A stretch of DNA of 58,812 nt from Kiritimatiellia bacterium (GTDB lineage Bacteria; Verrucomicrobiota; Kiritimatiellia; CAIVKH01), in NCBI GenBank assembly GCA_025054615.1, contig JANWZO010000016.1, positions 1 to 58,812 on the forward strand, given 5' to 3'. Shown here in pieces: positions 24,862 through 36,200 of the stretch (the stretch's first letter is position 1; each line of letters begins with the position of its first letter). The notes under the pieces were generated by a model. That model searched no databases. It was not told the DNA's origin and worked only from the letters and a program-made list of their open reading frames with translations. The position numbers and the translations under genes were made by a program.

Positions 24862-25638
24862 TCAGCGTTCGCGAATTCGTTTGATGGATTTGGCGTGGCC
24901 GGTGGCGGAATCGACCGTAATCAGCGCGCCCTCTAGCGCCGGGTCTTTCTCGGCGACCTCGAATTTGACGGGCATACCGGTGAGAAACCGGCGCAGAATG
25001 CCGTCGACGTCGCTGCCGATGATAGAGTCCCGGGGTCCGGTCATTCCGAGGTCAGTGATGTAAGCCGTTCCGCGGGGCAGAATCGTTTCATCCGCGGTTT
25101 GGACATGAGTGTGGGTGCCGACGACAGCGGAGACGCGGCCGTCCAGATGGCGCGCGAAGGCGATCTTTTCGGACGTGGCTTCCGCGTGGATTTCCGCGAA
25201 AACGGGGGCGCCTCCAAGGTTCCGCAGCAGGGCGTCGGCCGATCGGAACGGGCAGTCGGCCGGCGGCATGAAGACTCGCCCGACGAATACGGCGACGGCG
25301 ATCCGGACTCCGTTCGGCAGTTCGATCCAGGTCGAACCGGAGCCGGGACAGTCGGGGGCGAAGTTGGCCGGCCGGATCACGCGGTCAGTCCGCGATAGAA
25401 AAGGGATGATCTCTTTTTGATCCCACGCGTGGTCGCCGAGCGTCAACACGTCGGCGCCGGCGGCGAGTAGCTCTTCCGCGAGCGCTGGCGTGAGGCCGCG
25501 TCCGGCCGCGGCGTTTTCGGCGTTGGCGATCACCGCGTCGATTTTCAGGGACTCCCGCAGCCGGGGTATGGTCCGCGCGAACACTTGTCGGCCCGGCGCT
25601 CCGAAAATGTCGCCGACATACAGGATTCGGAGGTGCAT
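24862..25638 (-). CDS. YmdB-family metallophosphoesterase
   Basis: A calcineurin-like phosphoesterase of 258 residues, of the YmdB type (TIGR00282). Metal-site motifs are all present: ILYVGDIFGAPGR at the start, IANAENAAAGRG, LGDHAWDQKEI, HAEATSEK and VVGTHTHVQTAD, with DLGMTGPRDSIIG near residue 190. In Bacillus YmdB hydrolyses cyclic nucleotides and affects development; the role here is unknown. It is on the same strand as hemW upstream and the ftsB-like gene downstream, with gaps of 74 and 66 bases. Confidence 0.92.
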   Translation of the reverse strand: MHLRILYVGDIFGAPGRQVFARTIPRLRESLKIDAVIANAENAAAGRGLTPALAEELLAAGADVLTLGDHAWDQKEIIPFLSRTDRVIRPANFAPDCPGSGSTWIELPNGVRIAVAVFVGRVFMPPADCPFRSADALLRNLGGAPVFAEIHAEATSEKIAFARHLDGRVSAVVGTHTHVQTADETILPRGTAYITDLGMTGPRDSIIGSDVDGILRRFLTGMPVKFEVAEKDPALEGALITVDSATGHAKSIKRIRER

Positions 25639-25712
25639 GCGCGGAGTGTATGCGCTCGCGTGAGGGGATCAAAGGGTTTTGGGCGCGCGCGGCACGGCTC
25701 AGACGCGGGGCT

Positions 25713-26867
25713 TCACACAAGTTCCGCAAATATGGAATCGCTGACAAAGAGGCCCTTTTCCGTGAGCCTCAGGCGATCGCCTGAGTCATCGAGAAGCCCC
25801 TCGCGGATGAGCCAGGGAAGTGCGTCCGCGCAGAGCTCGGCGTAATCGTATCCCGTGAGCGATCGGAATTCATGTCGGCTCACCCCGTCCAGCCGGCGCA
25901 GGGACATGACCAGCGTTTCGCGAGCCTTCGCGTCGGGTGGGAGTTCTTCACGGAATGCCACGGGGCTTTCGCCACATTCGAGCCGGCGGATGTAGGCGCC
26001 GAGGTCGCGAACATTTCCCCAGCGGACACCTCGCCAGTGGGAATGCGCGGATGGGCCGATGCCAATGTATTCGCCTCCGCTCCAATACAGGAGGTTGTGC
26101 CGGCATTCGTGGCCCGGTTTGGCAAAATTGGAAATTTCGTAGTGGCGATATCCCGCAGCCTGGAGCGCGGACCGGATGAATTCGTACTGCTGCAGTTCAG
26201 CGTCTTCGTCGACTTCTTTCACAAAACCGCGGCGGCGGAGGTCATTCAGCGGAGTGCCCTCCTCAAAAATTAGCCCATACCAGGCGATGTGTTCCGGCTC
26301 GAGCGCAAGCACGGACTCGAGGTCGCGACGAATCGTGTTCATGCTCATGCCAGGCACGCCGTACATGAGGTCGATGTTAAGGTTTTGAACGCCGGCTTGA
26401 CGTAGCATCCGAACTCCTTCCCGGGCCTCTTCGGCGGTATGAATCCTGCCGAGAAATTCGAGCGAGGCCGAATCAAACGATTGGACGCCGAGCGAAAAGC
26501 GATTGACCCCTGCGGCGAGAAGTTTCTCGATTTTTGACATCGTCAGGGTTCCCGGGTTCGACTCGCATGTCCATTCCACGACGCCCGAAAGGTCGACATC
26601 GTCGGCGAGGATCTTCAACAGACTGACGAGGTCCGCTTCCGAGAGCTCCGTTGGGGTTCCGCCGCCGAAGAAAACGGTGTCCGGCGTGAAGTCGGCAGGG
26701 ATCAGGGCCAGCTCCCGACGGATCGCTTCGAGAAAGGCCGGCTGGTCCGGTTGGTCGCGCTGTCGGAGGCGATGTGCAAGGGGTCCACGGGCGGTCTCGA
26801 CCGAATAAAAGTCGCAGTATGCGCACTTACGCACGCAAAACGGGATGTGGACATAGAGGCCCGGCAT
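25713..26867 (-). CDS. hemW: Radical SAM heme chaperone HemW
   Basis: A radical SAM protein of 384 residues of the HemW/HemN-like group. The cluster cysteines are C11, C15 and C18 in PFCVRKCAYCDF, and the fourth family residue (Phe-Tyr after the motif) fits. Further motifs are FFGGGTPTELSE, ESNPGTL, RFSLGVQSFD and YGVPGMS; the C-terminal part has YEISNFAKPGHECRHNLLYW and GIGPSAHSH. HemW acts as a heme chaperone and not as a true coproporphyrinogen oxidase, which fits the heme-rich respiratory cluster in this window. The gene starts 18 bases after the Prc stop. Confidence 0.93.
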   Translation of the reverse strand: MPGLYVHIPFCVRKCAYCDFYSVETARGPLAHRLRQRDQPDQPAFLEAIRRELALIPADFTPDTVFFGGGTPTELSEADLVSLLKILADDVDLSGVVEWTCESNPGTLTMSKIEKLLAAGVNRFSLGVQSFDSASLEFLGRIHTAEEAREGVRMLRQAGVQNLNIDLMYGVPGMSMNTIRRDLESVLALEPEHIAWYGLIFEEGTPLNDLRRRGFVKEVDEDAELQQYEFIRSALQAAGYRHYEISNFAKPGHECRHNLLYWSGGEYIGIGPSAHSHWRGVRWGNVRDLGAYIRRLECGESPVAFREELPPDAKARETLVMSLRRLDGVSRHEFRSLTGYDYAELCADALPWLIREGLLDDSGDRLRLTEKGLFVSDSIFAELV

Positions 26868-26885
26868 GCCGCGATCAACCGGGCG

Positions 26886-29009
26886 TCAAATGCCGCCGAT
26901 GGCGCGTGACGCCTCGCGGAGGGCAAGCCAGTCACAGAGGACATTCAGCGATTCCTCGAGGGCAAAGTCTGGGCGTTTGGAGCCGTTTTTCCCTTCGCCG
27001 ACATCGTCCTCGAGCGCCTTCCGCATAGCGCGCTCCGACTCCGCGAGCCGGAGCCGCGTGTCGAGATTGAGCGAAATCTCCGTGGCCTTTTGCCGTTCGG
27101 TGATCTGGGCGATGAGATTTGTATAGGTCCGATATTTTTCAGAACGTTCCAAACGAGCTTTCGATCGCTCCCTGAGCTCATTTTCGATGCTCGGCAGGTC
27201 TCCGACGGGCGAATATGGCGCTTCAGCGACCCTTGACCACGGCAGGGCATGGGGCAGGTGTTCTTCGCCAATTTCCATGGCCTCAAGTGGGGAGGGGATG
27301 ACGATGTCCGGTTCCACGCCGCGGAGCTGGGTAGAGCCGCCTGCGATTCGGTAGAAACTCGCTGTCGTGATCTTGAGCTGGCCGACGTTAGTGCTGACAT
27401 TGCTAAGTGGAATGAGCGACTGCACGGTTCCCTTGCCGTGCGTCTTGGAGTCGCCGATGATGATGGCGCGGCCATAATCCTGGAGGGCTGCAGCGAGAAT
27501 TTCCGACGCCGATGCGCTCATGCGGTTCACGAGGACGGCGACGGGTCCGCGGAACGCGACGCCGGGATCTGGATCATTTAGCGGTTGGACGCGCCGCTGG
27601 TCTCTGACCTGAACGACCGGGCCCCTCTCGATAAAGAGACCTGTCATTTGGATGGCATCCGACAGGGATCCGCCACCGTTGTTTCGGAGGTCCAGCACAA
27701 TGGCTTCTGCGCCCTGATCTCTGAGCTCGGAAAGCAGCCGGGCGACATCACGGGCGGAACTACGTGCATTTTGGCCGGCGCTCAGGCCCTTGAGGTCGGC
27801 GTAGAATTCCGGCAGGGTTATGATGCCAATTTTGCGTTCTACACCGTCTTCGCCGACGACGGTGCGCAGCTCGCTCTTGGCGGCTTGGTCCTCGAGTTTG
27901 ACCTCGTCGCGGATCAAGTCGATGAATGTGATTTGAGATCCGGTGGGGTCCGAGGCCGGTATGACGGTGAGCACCACCTTGGTCCCCTTTTCGCCCCGAA
28001 TCAGCCGCACGGTGCGGCTGAGGGGCCAGTGGAGGACATCCACGGGGGGGCCATCGCCCTGGGCAACGGCAATGATTTTGTCGCCGGGTTTCAAGCGACC
28101 GTCCCGCTCGGCAGGTCCGCCCGGGATGAGGCGTTCTACTTTCGCTGCGCCGTCTTCGCTGCTGAGGAGGGCGCCAATTCCTTGCAGAGATAACTTCATG
28201 CCGATTTCGAAGTCTTCCAATCCCCACGGCGAGAGGTAGTCCGAGTGAGGATCATAGGCCTTTGTGAAGGCGTTGAGATATCGTTCCGTCACGAAGTTGG
28301 CGTCGTTGTCGCGGAGAATGGTCAGAAATCGGTCATAATTCTTGCGGATGCGCTCCTCCGGCGTCATGTTCAGTTGGGCGGCCACCGAGGCGTTGGTGAC
28401 GGCGGAATTTGCATCGGCGTCTTCGTTTTCGGAAATGCCGAGCTGACGCGAAACTGTGTGATTGATGAACTCGTGTTTGATTTTGCGGCGCCACAGCTCG
28501 TTCCACTCCTCTTCGTTCGCGGGCCAGGGCGCATTCCGCCGTTTCCACGCGTAGGTTTCATCGGTCTTCAGGTCGAGCCCCTGATTAAGCAGTTCGTGGA
28601 CGAAGGCTACACGGTTGGCGACGCGGTTCAGGAAAACGTTGTAGATGTGGAACGCGACCGAGAGATCGCCGGCGCGGAGAAGCTCAGCGAGCTCCGGGCC
28701 CTTGGCGGCGAATTCCTCGATATCGGACTGGAGGAAATAGACATGCTCGAAATCGAGCGAATCCAGGTAAATGGCGAGCGCGTTGGTGGAGATGGTTGCG
28801 TCCAGCGGCCGGCGGTTGAGGTGACGTTGAGGCAGGTTGAGCGCAAGGAGTTTCGCGGCGCGGATATGGTTGGCCGTCGGCTCAAGGGGATCTTTCGCCG
28901 ACGAGGCTGTGATCGCGGATGAGCCTGCGAGCGAAAGAGCCAGCGCGACCGGGACTAGAAAACGTATGTTCATCTTCATTTCTGACGCCAAACTTTCCTT
29001 GTTGTTCAT
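26886..29009 (-). CDS. prc: Tail-specific carboxy-terminal protease (S41, Prc/CtpA)
   Basis: A periplasmic serine protease that cleaves proteins from the C-terminus. The 707 residues comprise a signal peptide (cleavage near ASSAKD), an N-terminal Prc domain, a PDZ domain around residues 240-330 ([22 protein letters not shown]) and the S41 catalytic domain with the Ser-Lys dyad: Ser near 500 in [11 protein letters not shown] and Lys near 526 in GKGTVQ. The start at 29009 (MNNKESLA) is chosen because its ATGA overlaps the stop of the upstream ferredoxin gene; internal starts at 28979 or 28973 would give a shorter, more usual signal peptide. Confidence 0.93.
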   Translation of the reverse strand: MNNKESLASEMKMNIRFLVPVALALSLAGSSAITASSAKDPLEPTANHIRAAKLLALNLPQRHLNRRPLDATISTNALAIYLDSLDFEHVYFLQSDIEEFAAKGPELAELLRAGDLSVAFHIYNVFLNRVANRVAFVHELLNQGLDLKTDETYAWKRRNAPWPANEEEWNELWRRKIKHEFINHTVSRQLGISENEDADANSAVTNASVAAQLNMTPEERIRKNYDRFLTILRDNDANFVTERYLNAFTKAYDPHSDYLSPWGLEDFEIGMKLSLQGIGALLSSEDGAAKVERLIPGGPAERDGRLKPGDKIIAVAQGDGPPVDVLHWPLSRTVRLIRGEKGTKVVLTVIPASDPTGSQITFIDLIRDEVKLEDQAAKSELRTVVGEDGVERKIGIITLPEFYADLKGLSAGQNARSSARDVARLLSELRDQGAEAIVLDLRNNGGGSLSDAIQMTGLFIERGPVVQVRDQRRVQPLNDPDPGVAFRGPVAVLVNRMSASASEILAAALQDYGRAIIIGDSKTHGKGTVQSLIPLSNVSTNVGQLKITTASFYRIAGGSTQLRGVEPDIVIPSPLEAMEIGEEHLPHALPWSRVAEAPYSPVGDLPSIENELRERSKARLERSEKYRTYTNLIAQITERQKATEISLNLDTRLRLAESERAMRKALEDDVGEGKNGSKRPDFALEESLNVLCDWLALREASRAIGGI

Positions 29010-29362
29010 TCTGGGGGGTCTGTCGGGATGCGATACGCCTCCACGGGGCGGCCCCCGATCAGGTGTTCCTGAATAATTTTCTCCAGAACATCGCGTGTGC
29101 AAGAGTGGTACCACACGCCATCCGGATACACCACAGCGATGGGTCCTTGAGCACAAATCCGAAAACAATTTGCCTTCGTTCGGTAGATGCCTCCGCGGCC
29201 GGTCAGGTTCAGTTCGTCGAGTCGCCGTTTGAGATAGTTCCACGAATCGAGCCCGACTTCTTTCGCGCAACATTTGGGTTCGGTTTGGTCCGCGCAAAGG
29301 AATATGTGCCGTCGGATGTAGTGGACACCCAGGCTTCGTGCAATGTCTCCGAGATCGGACAT
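29006..29362 (-). CDS. Thioredoxin-like [2Fe-2S] ferredoxin
   Basis: A protein of 118 residues of the (2Fe-2S) ferredoxin domain family with a thioredoxin-like fold. The four cluster cysteines are likely among [10 protein letters not shown] near residue 24 and [10 protein letters not shown] near residue 66, followed by [12 protein letters not shown], the usual C-terminal pattern. These proteins are small electron carriers of mostly unknown partner. It overlaps the protease gene by 4 bases, an unexpected partner for a periplasmic protease; the link may be only transcriptional. Confidence 0.87.
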   Translation of the reverse strand: MSDLGDIARSLGVHYIRRHIFLCADQTEPKCCAKEVGLDSWNYLKRRLDELNLTGRGGIYRTKANCFRICAQGPIAVVYPDGVWYHSCTRDVLEKIIQEHLIGGRPVEAYRIPTDPPE

Positions 29363-29437
29363 GTGATGATTATACCATGTTGGCCGCCAGCCGTTGGGGG
29401 GCGAAATGGAGCCCTGAGATCGGCCTCATCGGAGTTT

Positions 29438-30070
29438 CTATTTCGCGCGGGCGTTGAAAGCCCGGTCTCCAGCGTCGCCAAGGCCCGGAACGATGAAGCC
29501 GTGGCCATTAAGGTGGGAATCCACCGCGCAGACGAAGATTTCCGTTTCGGGATAAGATTCACGGACGGCATGGATGCCTTCCGGAGCGGCGATCATCGCC
29601 AGGAGCTTGATCCTTCGCACGCCCCAAGATCGGATCGCTTCGAGGGCCGCGAGAGCGGATCCGCCTGTGGCAAGCATGGGGTCGAGAACTAAAGCGATGT
29701 CGACGGCGCCACCCGGTGGCAACTTTTTGTAGTACTCGACGGGTTTCAACGTCTTCTCATCCCGATAGAAGCCGAGGTGCCACACTTCGGCATCCGGAAT
29801 CAGGTCGAGGATCGGCTCAACCATGCCGAGGCCGGCGCGCAGAATGGGCACGAGGCCGATCCGCTCCCGGAGGATCATGGCCTTTGCGGGGGCCAGCGGC
29901 GTTCGAACCTCAACGGCTTCGAGTTCAAGGTTTTGAGTGGCTTCGTAGGCGAGTAGGATCGAAAGTCGCCTTAGCGATTGTCGAAACTCGGAAGAGTCAG
30001 TTTTCTCGTCGCGTAGGCAACAGAGGTGATGTTGAACCAGCGGATGGCGCACCAAGAACACATTATCCAT
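29438..30070 (-). CDS. upp: Uracil phosphoribosyltransferase
   Basis: A pyrimidine salvage enzyme that makes UMP from uracil and PRPP. The 210 residues match the family. Diagnostic stretches are HPLVQHHLCCLRD at the start, ILRAGLGMVEP, the PRPP loop VLDPMLATGGSALAAL and the uracil-binding end FIVPGLGDAGDRAFNA. It lies 75 bases upstream of the ferredoxin gene and is divergent from the giant hydrolase gene across an AT-rich gap of 206 bases. Confidence 0.96.
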   Translation of the reverse strand: MDNVFLVRHPLVQHHLCCLRDEKTDSSEFRQSLRRLSILLAYEATQNLELEAVEVRTPLAPAKAMILRERIGLVPILRAGLGMVEPILDLIPDAEVWHLGFYRDEKTLKPVEYYKKLPPGGAVDIALVLDPMLATGGSALAALEAIRSWGVRRIKLLAMIAAPEGIHAVRESYPETEIFVCAVDSHLNGHGFIVPGLGDAGDRAFNARAK

Positions 30071-30157
30071 ATCTCTATGCTATCAGCGTTCTATTCTGTC
30101 GTCGAGCGGATCAAAGATTTGTGGATGATCATGATTTTATTTAAAGTTTGTTGCAAG

Positions 30158-30169
30158 TAAAACGTTTTA
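30158..30169. promoter_or_regulatory. LacI-type palindrome, distal site
   Basis: TAAAACGTTTTA is a perfect 12-bp palindrome with a central CG, the form bound by LacI-family repressors. It lies about 108 bp before the start of the giant glycoside hydrolase gene and just after a TTGCAA that could be a -35 element. The gap between upp and that gene is clearly AT-rich compared with its surroundings. Confidence 0.5.
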
Positions 30170-30199
30170 GCGTAAACATATTGTTAGTGCATGGGTAAA

Positions 30200-30213
30200 T
30201 TTTATCGATAAAA
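30200..30213. promoter_or_regulatory. LacI-type palindrome, proximal site
   Basis: TTTTATCGATAAAA is a perfect 14-bp palindrome, again with a central CG. Its centre is 43 bp from that of the distal site, about four helical turns, so two dimers would lie on the same DNA face. It is 63 bp before the ATG of the glycoside hydrolase gene. Sugar-responsive LacI-type control is an inference; no lacI gene is in the window. Confidence 0.5.
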
Positions 30214-30276
30214 TAATGGGTTGAGCCGTTTTTTGGGCGCGGAAGTTTATCGTTTAAGTTGTTCGGGAGTGTAGGA

Positions 30277-33200
30277 ATGCGGCGTCGATTTGTTCTGATG
30301 GTAGTCTTGCTGGCGTGCGGGGTTGGGGTGTTCGCACCCGCGCCGTCTCAGTCCGAAGTGATTCTCCAGTTATTCAATACGAGTTGGAGAGAGATGACGG
30401 ACAAGATGCCGGAGTTGGCGGAGGTCGGGTACGGCTCCATTTGGATTCCGCCGCCGACGAAAGGCAGCGGTGGACTGTCTGTTGGCTATGATCTCTGGGA
30501 CCCCTTCGACCTCGGCAGCAAGGACCAGCGGAATACGGTGAGAACCCGCTACGGAACTGAATCAGAGCTTCTTCGGATGATTCAGACGGCTCAGCGGTTC
30601 GGGATTCGGGTCTACATCGACAACATCATGAACCATCGCGCGTTCGATGTGCCGGGGTACAACGAAACGACACCGATCAATCTGTATCCCGGCATGGTTC
30701 CGGAGGATTTTCATCTTCGGGTGACCGAGGACGGCTTCTACCGGAAGTGGGACAACGTCTCGGATTGGAACGATGCATGGCAGGTGTTGAACCGCAATTT
30801 TTCCGATCTGATCGATATTGCGCAGGAGACACCAAATGCCAATTTTGGCCGCTTTGAAGGAAACACGCACCCCAAGGTCAGCTTTGTTCGGCATCCCCAG
30901 AATCCGGAGTATTACGATTATCACCCGACGCTTGGGTACGTAGGTTTCGGGAGCAGCAACATCACGGTGGGGTTGATTCAAAGCAATCAGGCGTTTTACA
31001 GCGAGGACGTCGGGGGCTATTTGATGCGTTCTGTCCGTTGGCTGATGGAACGGACGAAAGCCGACGGTCTGCGCCTCGACGCCGTCAAGCATGTGCCGGA
31101 TTATTTTTTCGGCCAGCAGAGCGGGCCCGGCAAGGATGAGAGCGACGCGGGCTACTGCGGGCAGGCCCAACTTGCTTTCAATCGCGCCCGCGGATTCAAC
31201 GGCGACGGACTCGACAACAATCATCGGGACTCGGTTTTTGACACGGAGCGCCCGCGCGACGACGCGATGATGTTCGGCGAACATCTGGGCGCACCGCCAG
31301 GGTTCTTTGGATATATCGATGCCGGAATGCGTCTGAAAGACGCGCCGCTTCGTGACCGTCTGAACGGCATGCTCGGCGAACCGTGGGGAACTCTTGCCGG
31401 CCTTGATCAGCCGGGTGGCGGGAGTTCGTTTGGGCCCGGGCAGTCCGTCCAATTTGCCCACAGCCATGACAGCGATTACGCGCGGGCGAGGCACCTTCAA
31501 TATGCGTTTTACATGACACGAGCGGGCCTTCCGAATGTCTATTCGGATGGTAATTATCAGTCGGAAACGCTGTCTCAATCGGGTGGGGCATTCCCGCGGC
31601 ATGCGAACACAGCCTATCTGGGACAGTTTGGCGACCAGCGATTGCCAAACCTCGTGTATATCCACAACCATTTCGCTCGCGGGAGCCAGTGGGGAGTTTG
31701 GTCTGACCAGGATTACCTGGCCTACCACCGCATTGATAAGCGCGAGAACCCATCGATGAGCAACGCGGATGGCACGACGCTGCTCTTCCTGATGAACGAC
31801 AACTTTTCTAGCGGCGCCTCGCGTCCAATCGTCGGAAATGTCCAATTTGGGAAGACGCCATTCGTGGATGACACGTATTTGTACAACTACTCCACGTATG
31901 GCGGCGGCTTTTACGTTTACGCCTCCCAGTTAAATTCGATCATCGTGCCTCCCGGCGGTTATTTTGCCTTCGCGCCGAGAACTCCCGAGGAGTCACCGAT
32001 CTGGAGTGCGATTGGAGGGAAAACTATTGAGATCTTCCAGAATGGGGAACGGGCGCCGACGGTCGCGTACGAGCGGCGCGACGGCCCGGACGGCGACCCG
32101 AATTTCAATCCCTACGGCGTCGCCGGCGATGTGGGAGGCGATTTCAAGTACACGTGGACTGTTCCTCGGGTGACATCGTCAACAAACCTCCGATTTGCGG
32201 CGCGAGTCGACGGCTCGGCTATCAACGTGCTGTTCAAGCTCGATGGCGGGATCGATATCAACTCGCAGATGGGACTCGGCGAGACCAACACCGCGGATTG
32301 GGCGCTGAATCGGGAAAATCGACCGGGTAAGGCGACAGATGTCTTTCTGGGATATGAGTCCGCCCGGTTTGTCCAGCGAACGTCCGGCCGTGAGAAATTC
32401 GCTGCTAAATTATCGGCCCGTAATCAATATAATTCTCTCGGATCCGAAAGTTACCAGGTGGTCATTGGGTCAACTAATGTGACGATTTATCCAGGGGTGG
32501 GGTCCAATGACTGGTCCGACGCCGAATCCGTGATCTTCGCCTACCATGACCCCGAGGACGGGATTACGGCTTCGAATCAGCCCGCTCAGAAGCAATTTTC
32601 GCCTCCTCCCGAAAACGCGGCGGGGAGCAACATCTCTATCTGGGTAAAGTCTGGATACAAATTCGACGCCAACAAGGCCTTTGTTTACTACACGACCGAC
32701 GGGACGACCTTCCCAGAGGGCGCGGCGGGGCGTGGGGTGGGCACCACGCGCGTGGCGGAAATGTTCTGGGTGGCTGAAGATACAGGGAACAGCCAGATTG
32801 ATTGGTGGCGCGCCACGTTGCCGCCGATGACCAACGGCACCGTTCTCCGATACAAAATTGGAATGTACCGCGCCCAGAACGGTTCGACGGAGGCGCCCTG
32901 GGACGTTCCCTATCCGACGCACGCCGGGAACGTGGCCAAAAAATATCGGATGATCGGCGAATGGGAGATCACGAACTTCAATGCGGCGGCTGTGAAGTAC
33001 AAGCCGCATTTCGATTACGGCAGGACTGCCACCGGTCTCGTAGAAGGATTCCACGTGCTTCGCGCCCGGGCCTTTCTCGAACGGCCCAACAAGGCCTCGC
33101 TGTACAACACGTTTGTGCAGACCTTTTATTACGACACCATTCCACCCACGGGTCGAATCGTGTTTGCTGCGAACGATGGAGATACGCTCGGTTCACAGGA

Positions 33201-36200
33201 ATACGGGTTTGTCGTGAGGACCGACCCGACCGCCCGCGATGTTTACTACAACATTCAGGACAGCAATCCGCTGAATGACGACGCCAACACCGGACTGAAC
33301 AACGGCAACGGAACCAATGCTCTCGGCCAAATCGCATGGGTGCGGGCCAACCAGGTTACGCCGAGCATCTCGATTCAGAGTGAATTTCCGGATGAATGGC
33401 GCTTTACCTACCGGAACATTCCCGCTTCCGGCGTGGCAACGGTCCAGGTCCGCCTTGCGGAAATCTCTTCGTCCACGAATCTGGCGTTGAGCGATTCCGC
33501 CGGCTGGTTCCAGACCTTGCGGCGCGTGGTCAACACCGCGGGTCCGACTCAGGAGCTTTTTATTGCCTTCCCCTCGTATGACGGGGAATTGATCAACGAC
33601 CAATGGGACTACGTGATGCGGGTGCGATTTAGCAAATCGATCGCGGATCCGTTCACCGAGGCTCAGCTCAAGGATCGATTTCTGGTGCGGATCAACGGCA
33701 GCGCCCAGCCGAAGAACTTTTCCATCGACTGGAACACCACACCCAATCATCACGACCTTCTTTTCACGCTGCCCGACCTCTTCAACGGGGACACGAATTA
33801 TCTTCACAACATCGAGGTCACCTGCCTGACGGCGGGTAATGTGCTGCTGCAGGCTTTCCGCGTCGTGCGAGCGTATTCGGCGGCTCTCGGGCCGTTTGTC
33901 TCGATTGTCATGCCACCGGAGGTTGACTCCGATGGCAAGCCCTACGTCATTGCATTGCGAGATGTCGCGTCCCCGACCGAGGAGGAGCGGAGCCATCCGA
34001 TCGTCGTGGACACGGATTTGTCGGCCAGCAATGTTTGGATCGAATTCGCTCACAATAGCGGGAGCGCATTCCGCCTCCCGAGCGTGTTGAATCCGATTGC
34101 CGGACGGGTGGATGTTGTTAATGGCAGCGCGGCAGTCATTGGTCGCGATGTGGCGCTTTCCGGCACCGTATCCGTGACGATCTCCAACAAACTGGTCACG
34201 GGATCGGGCACGCTGTTCACGAACCAGGTGCGGGCGGGCCAGACGCTTCGCATCGGCGAAATCGATGTTACGGTTACGCAGGTCGTCTCACAGACGCAGC
34301 TCTATCTCGCGGACCCGTTCCCGACCAATTCGCTCACGAACGTTGCCGCGACGCTTCTGGCTCGTTTTGATGTCGAGCTTCAGGCCGGGAGCCAGATCCG
34401 GATTTCCAACCACACGATGACCGTCGCGAGCGTAGTGAACCGCACGAATTTGGTTTTGGCGGCTTCTTATCCGGGACCCACAGCGACCGGGCTGACGGCC
34501 CTACGGGTTGATCCGAATCCGAGGCAGGTCAACGCCAACCGGCTGAAGTGGGAATTTCTTTGGACGAATATCGTCGCGCCTGGTGTCTACACCTTCTTCG
34601 CCCGAGTTGACACAAATGGTGTCACGAACACGGTCGAAGCGAGTGCGACCCGCAATGTGACGGTTGTGTTCCGGCAGGTCGTGCCCGAGAACCCCTCCGA
34701 TGAAGATGACGATGATGACGGGATTTATGATCAATGGGAAAATTCGCCGACAAATCTGCCGCCATCCAATCCCGAGACCTGGGCGAACGGGGATGTCCAC
34801 ATTTGGCGAATCTTCGGCCGCTCCGATCCTCTTTCTCCGGACTCGGATTCGGACGGCCTTTCCGACGGCCTTGAAAGCGGCTGGCGGCTGCCGCTTTCCG
34901 CCACGGACACGAACACGGACACGAATGCAGACGGATGGCCAAATTTCCGTTCAGATCTCGATCCGCCGTTCTTCAACACCCTCGACAATTTCGGCCTCGT
35001 GCCGGGCGTCAACAGCGTGTCGGAAGGCGGGGACCGGACTCGGCTCGTGCAAGGCACGATGACCGATCCTAACAATCCGGACAGCGACTATGACGGTATT
35101 CCGGATGGAGTGGAAGATCGCAACCGCAACGGGTGGACCGACGGGGACGGCGCGTCGCTGGCGCCAACGGCTGCGCCGTCGTTGTCGCGCAACTGGCCGA
35201 ATGACCGCATCGATGTCGGCGAGACCTGGCTTGAAACCAGCCCGACCACGCCCGATACCGACGCGGACGGTCTGAGCGACGGGTACGGCGAAGACAAAAA
35301 CTTCAACGGGTTCGTCGATATTGGACTGGCGCACCCGGTGACAGGTGTCGTCACGGCGCAATTGACCAATGCGGCCGTGCCTAGGATCGGCGGCGCGCTC
35401 TCGCGCCACATAGACCGACCCGCCCTGATTTCAGCTTACAGCAATGCGGTGTACCTGGAAACCGACCCGTTGATGAAGGACACCGACGGCGATGGTCTGC
35501 CGGATGGCTGGGAAGTCCAGTATGGTCTAGATCCGCTGGATTCCGGTGTGATTGGCCAGCGAAGTCTGAGAACCGGCCTGCCCATCACGAGCACGGTTCA
35601 CGGCGCATTCGGGAACCCCGATCTAGACGTCATATGCAGCACAACGAATGAGTATTACAACCTCCTCGAGTTCATCAACGGTACCAACCCGCGTTGGCCG
35701 GAGCACTGTGGCGCGCCCCCCGAGGGTTCCATCGTGATCGGCCGCGGGACGAATGTCCTGGGCGTCATCAACGGGGTCACGAATTGGGGTGAATTTACGG
35801 ATTGGACGTGGAGCGATTTGGTCGTGCTCGATGAATACGAGGGGGATGGCCCCAACAACCAGGGCGGGGACGTTTATATGGCATGGGACGGGTTCGACTC
35901 TTCTCGTGACCTCGTTGCGTTTTACGCTCGCGATGGCGGCGCGGCGAGCGGGGAATTCTATTTCCGCGTCGACCTGCATGACCTAGTGACGCTCGCAGAG
36001 GAGGGCAATCTTGATATCTACGTGGTGATCGACACCGGCAATCCGCTCGCTGGAGAAATGGCCCTGCCGGATGACGTCGACCTGGTGACCAGCATGCGCT
36101 GGGAGGTGGTGGTGGCCGCCTATCAGTCCGGGCAAGGGGCCGTTTATGTGGACACGAATCCGACCAGTAACTCCACATTGATGGGACATGGCGGTAACCT

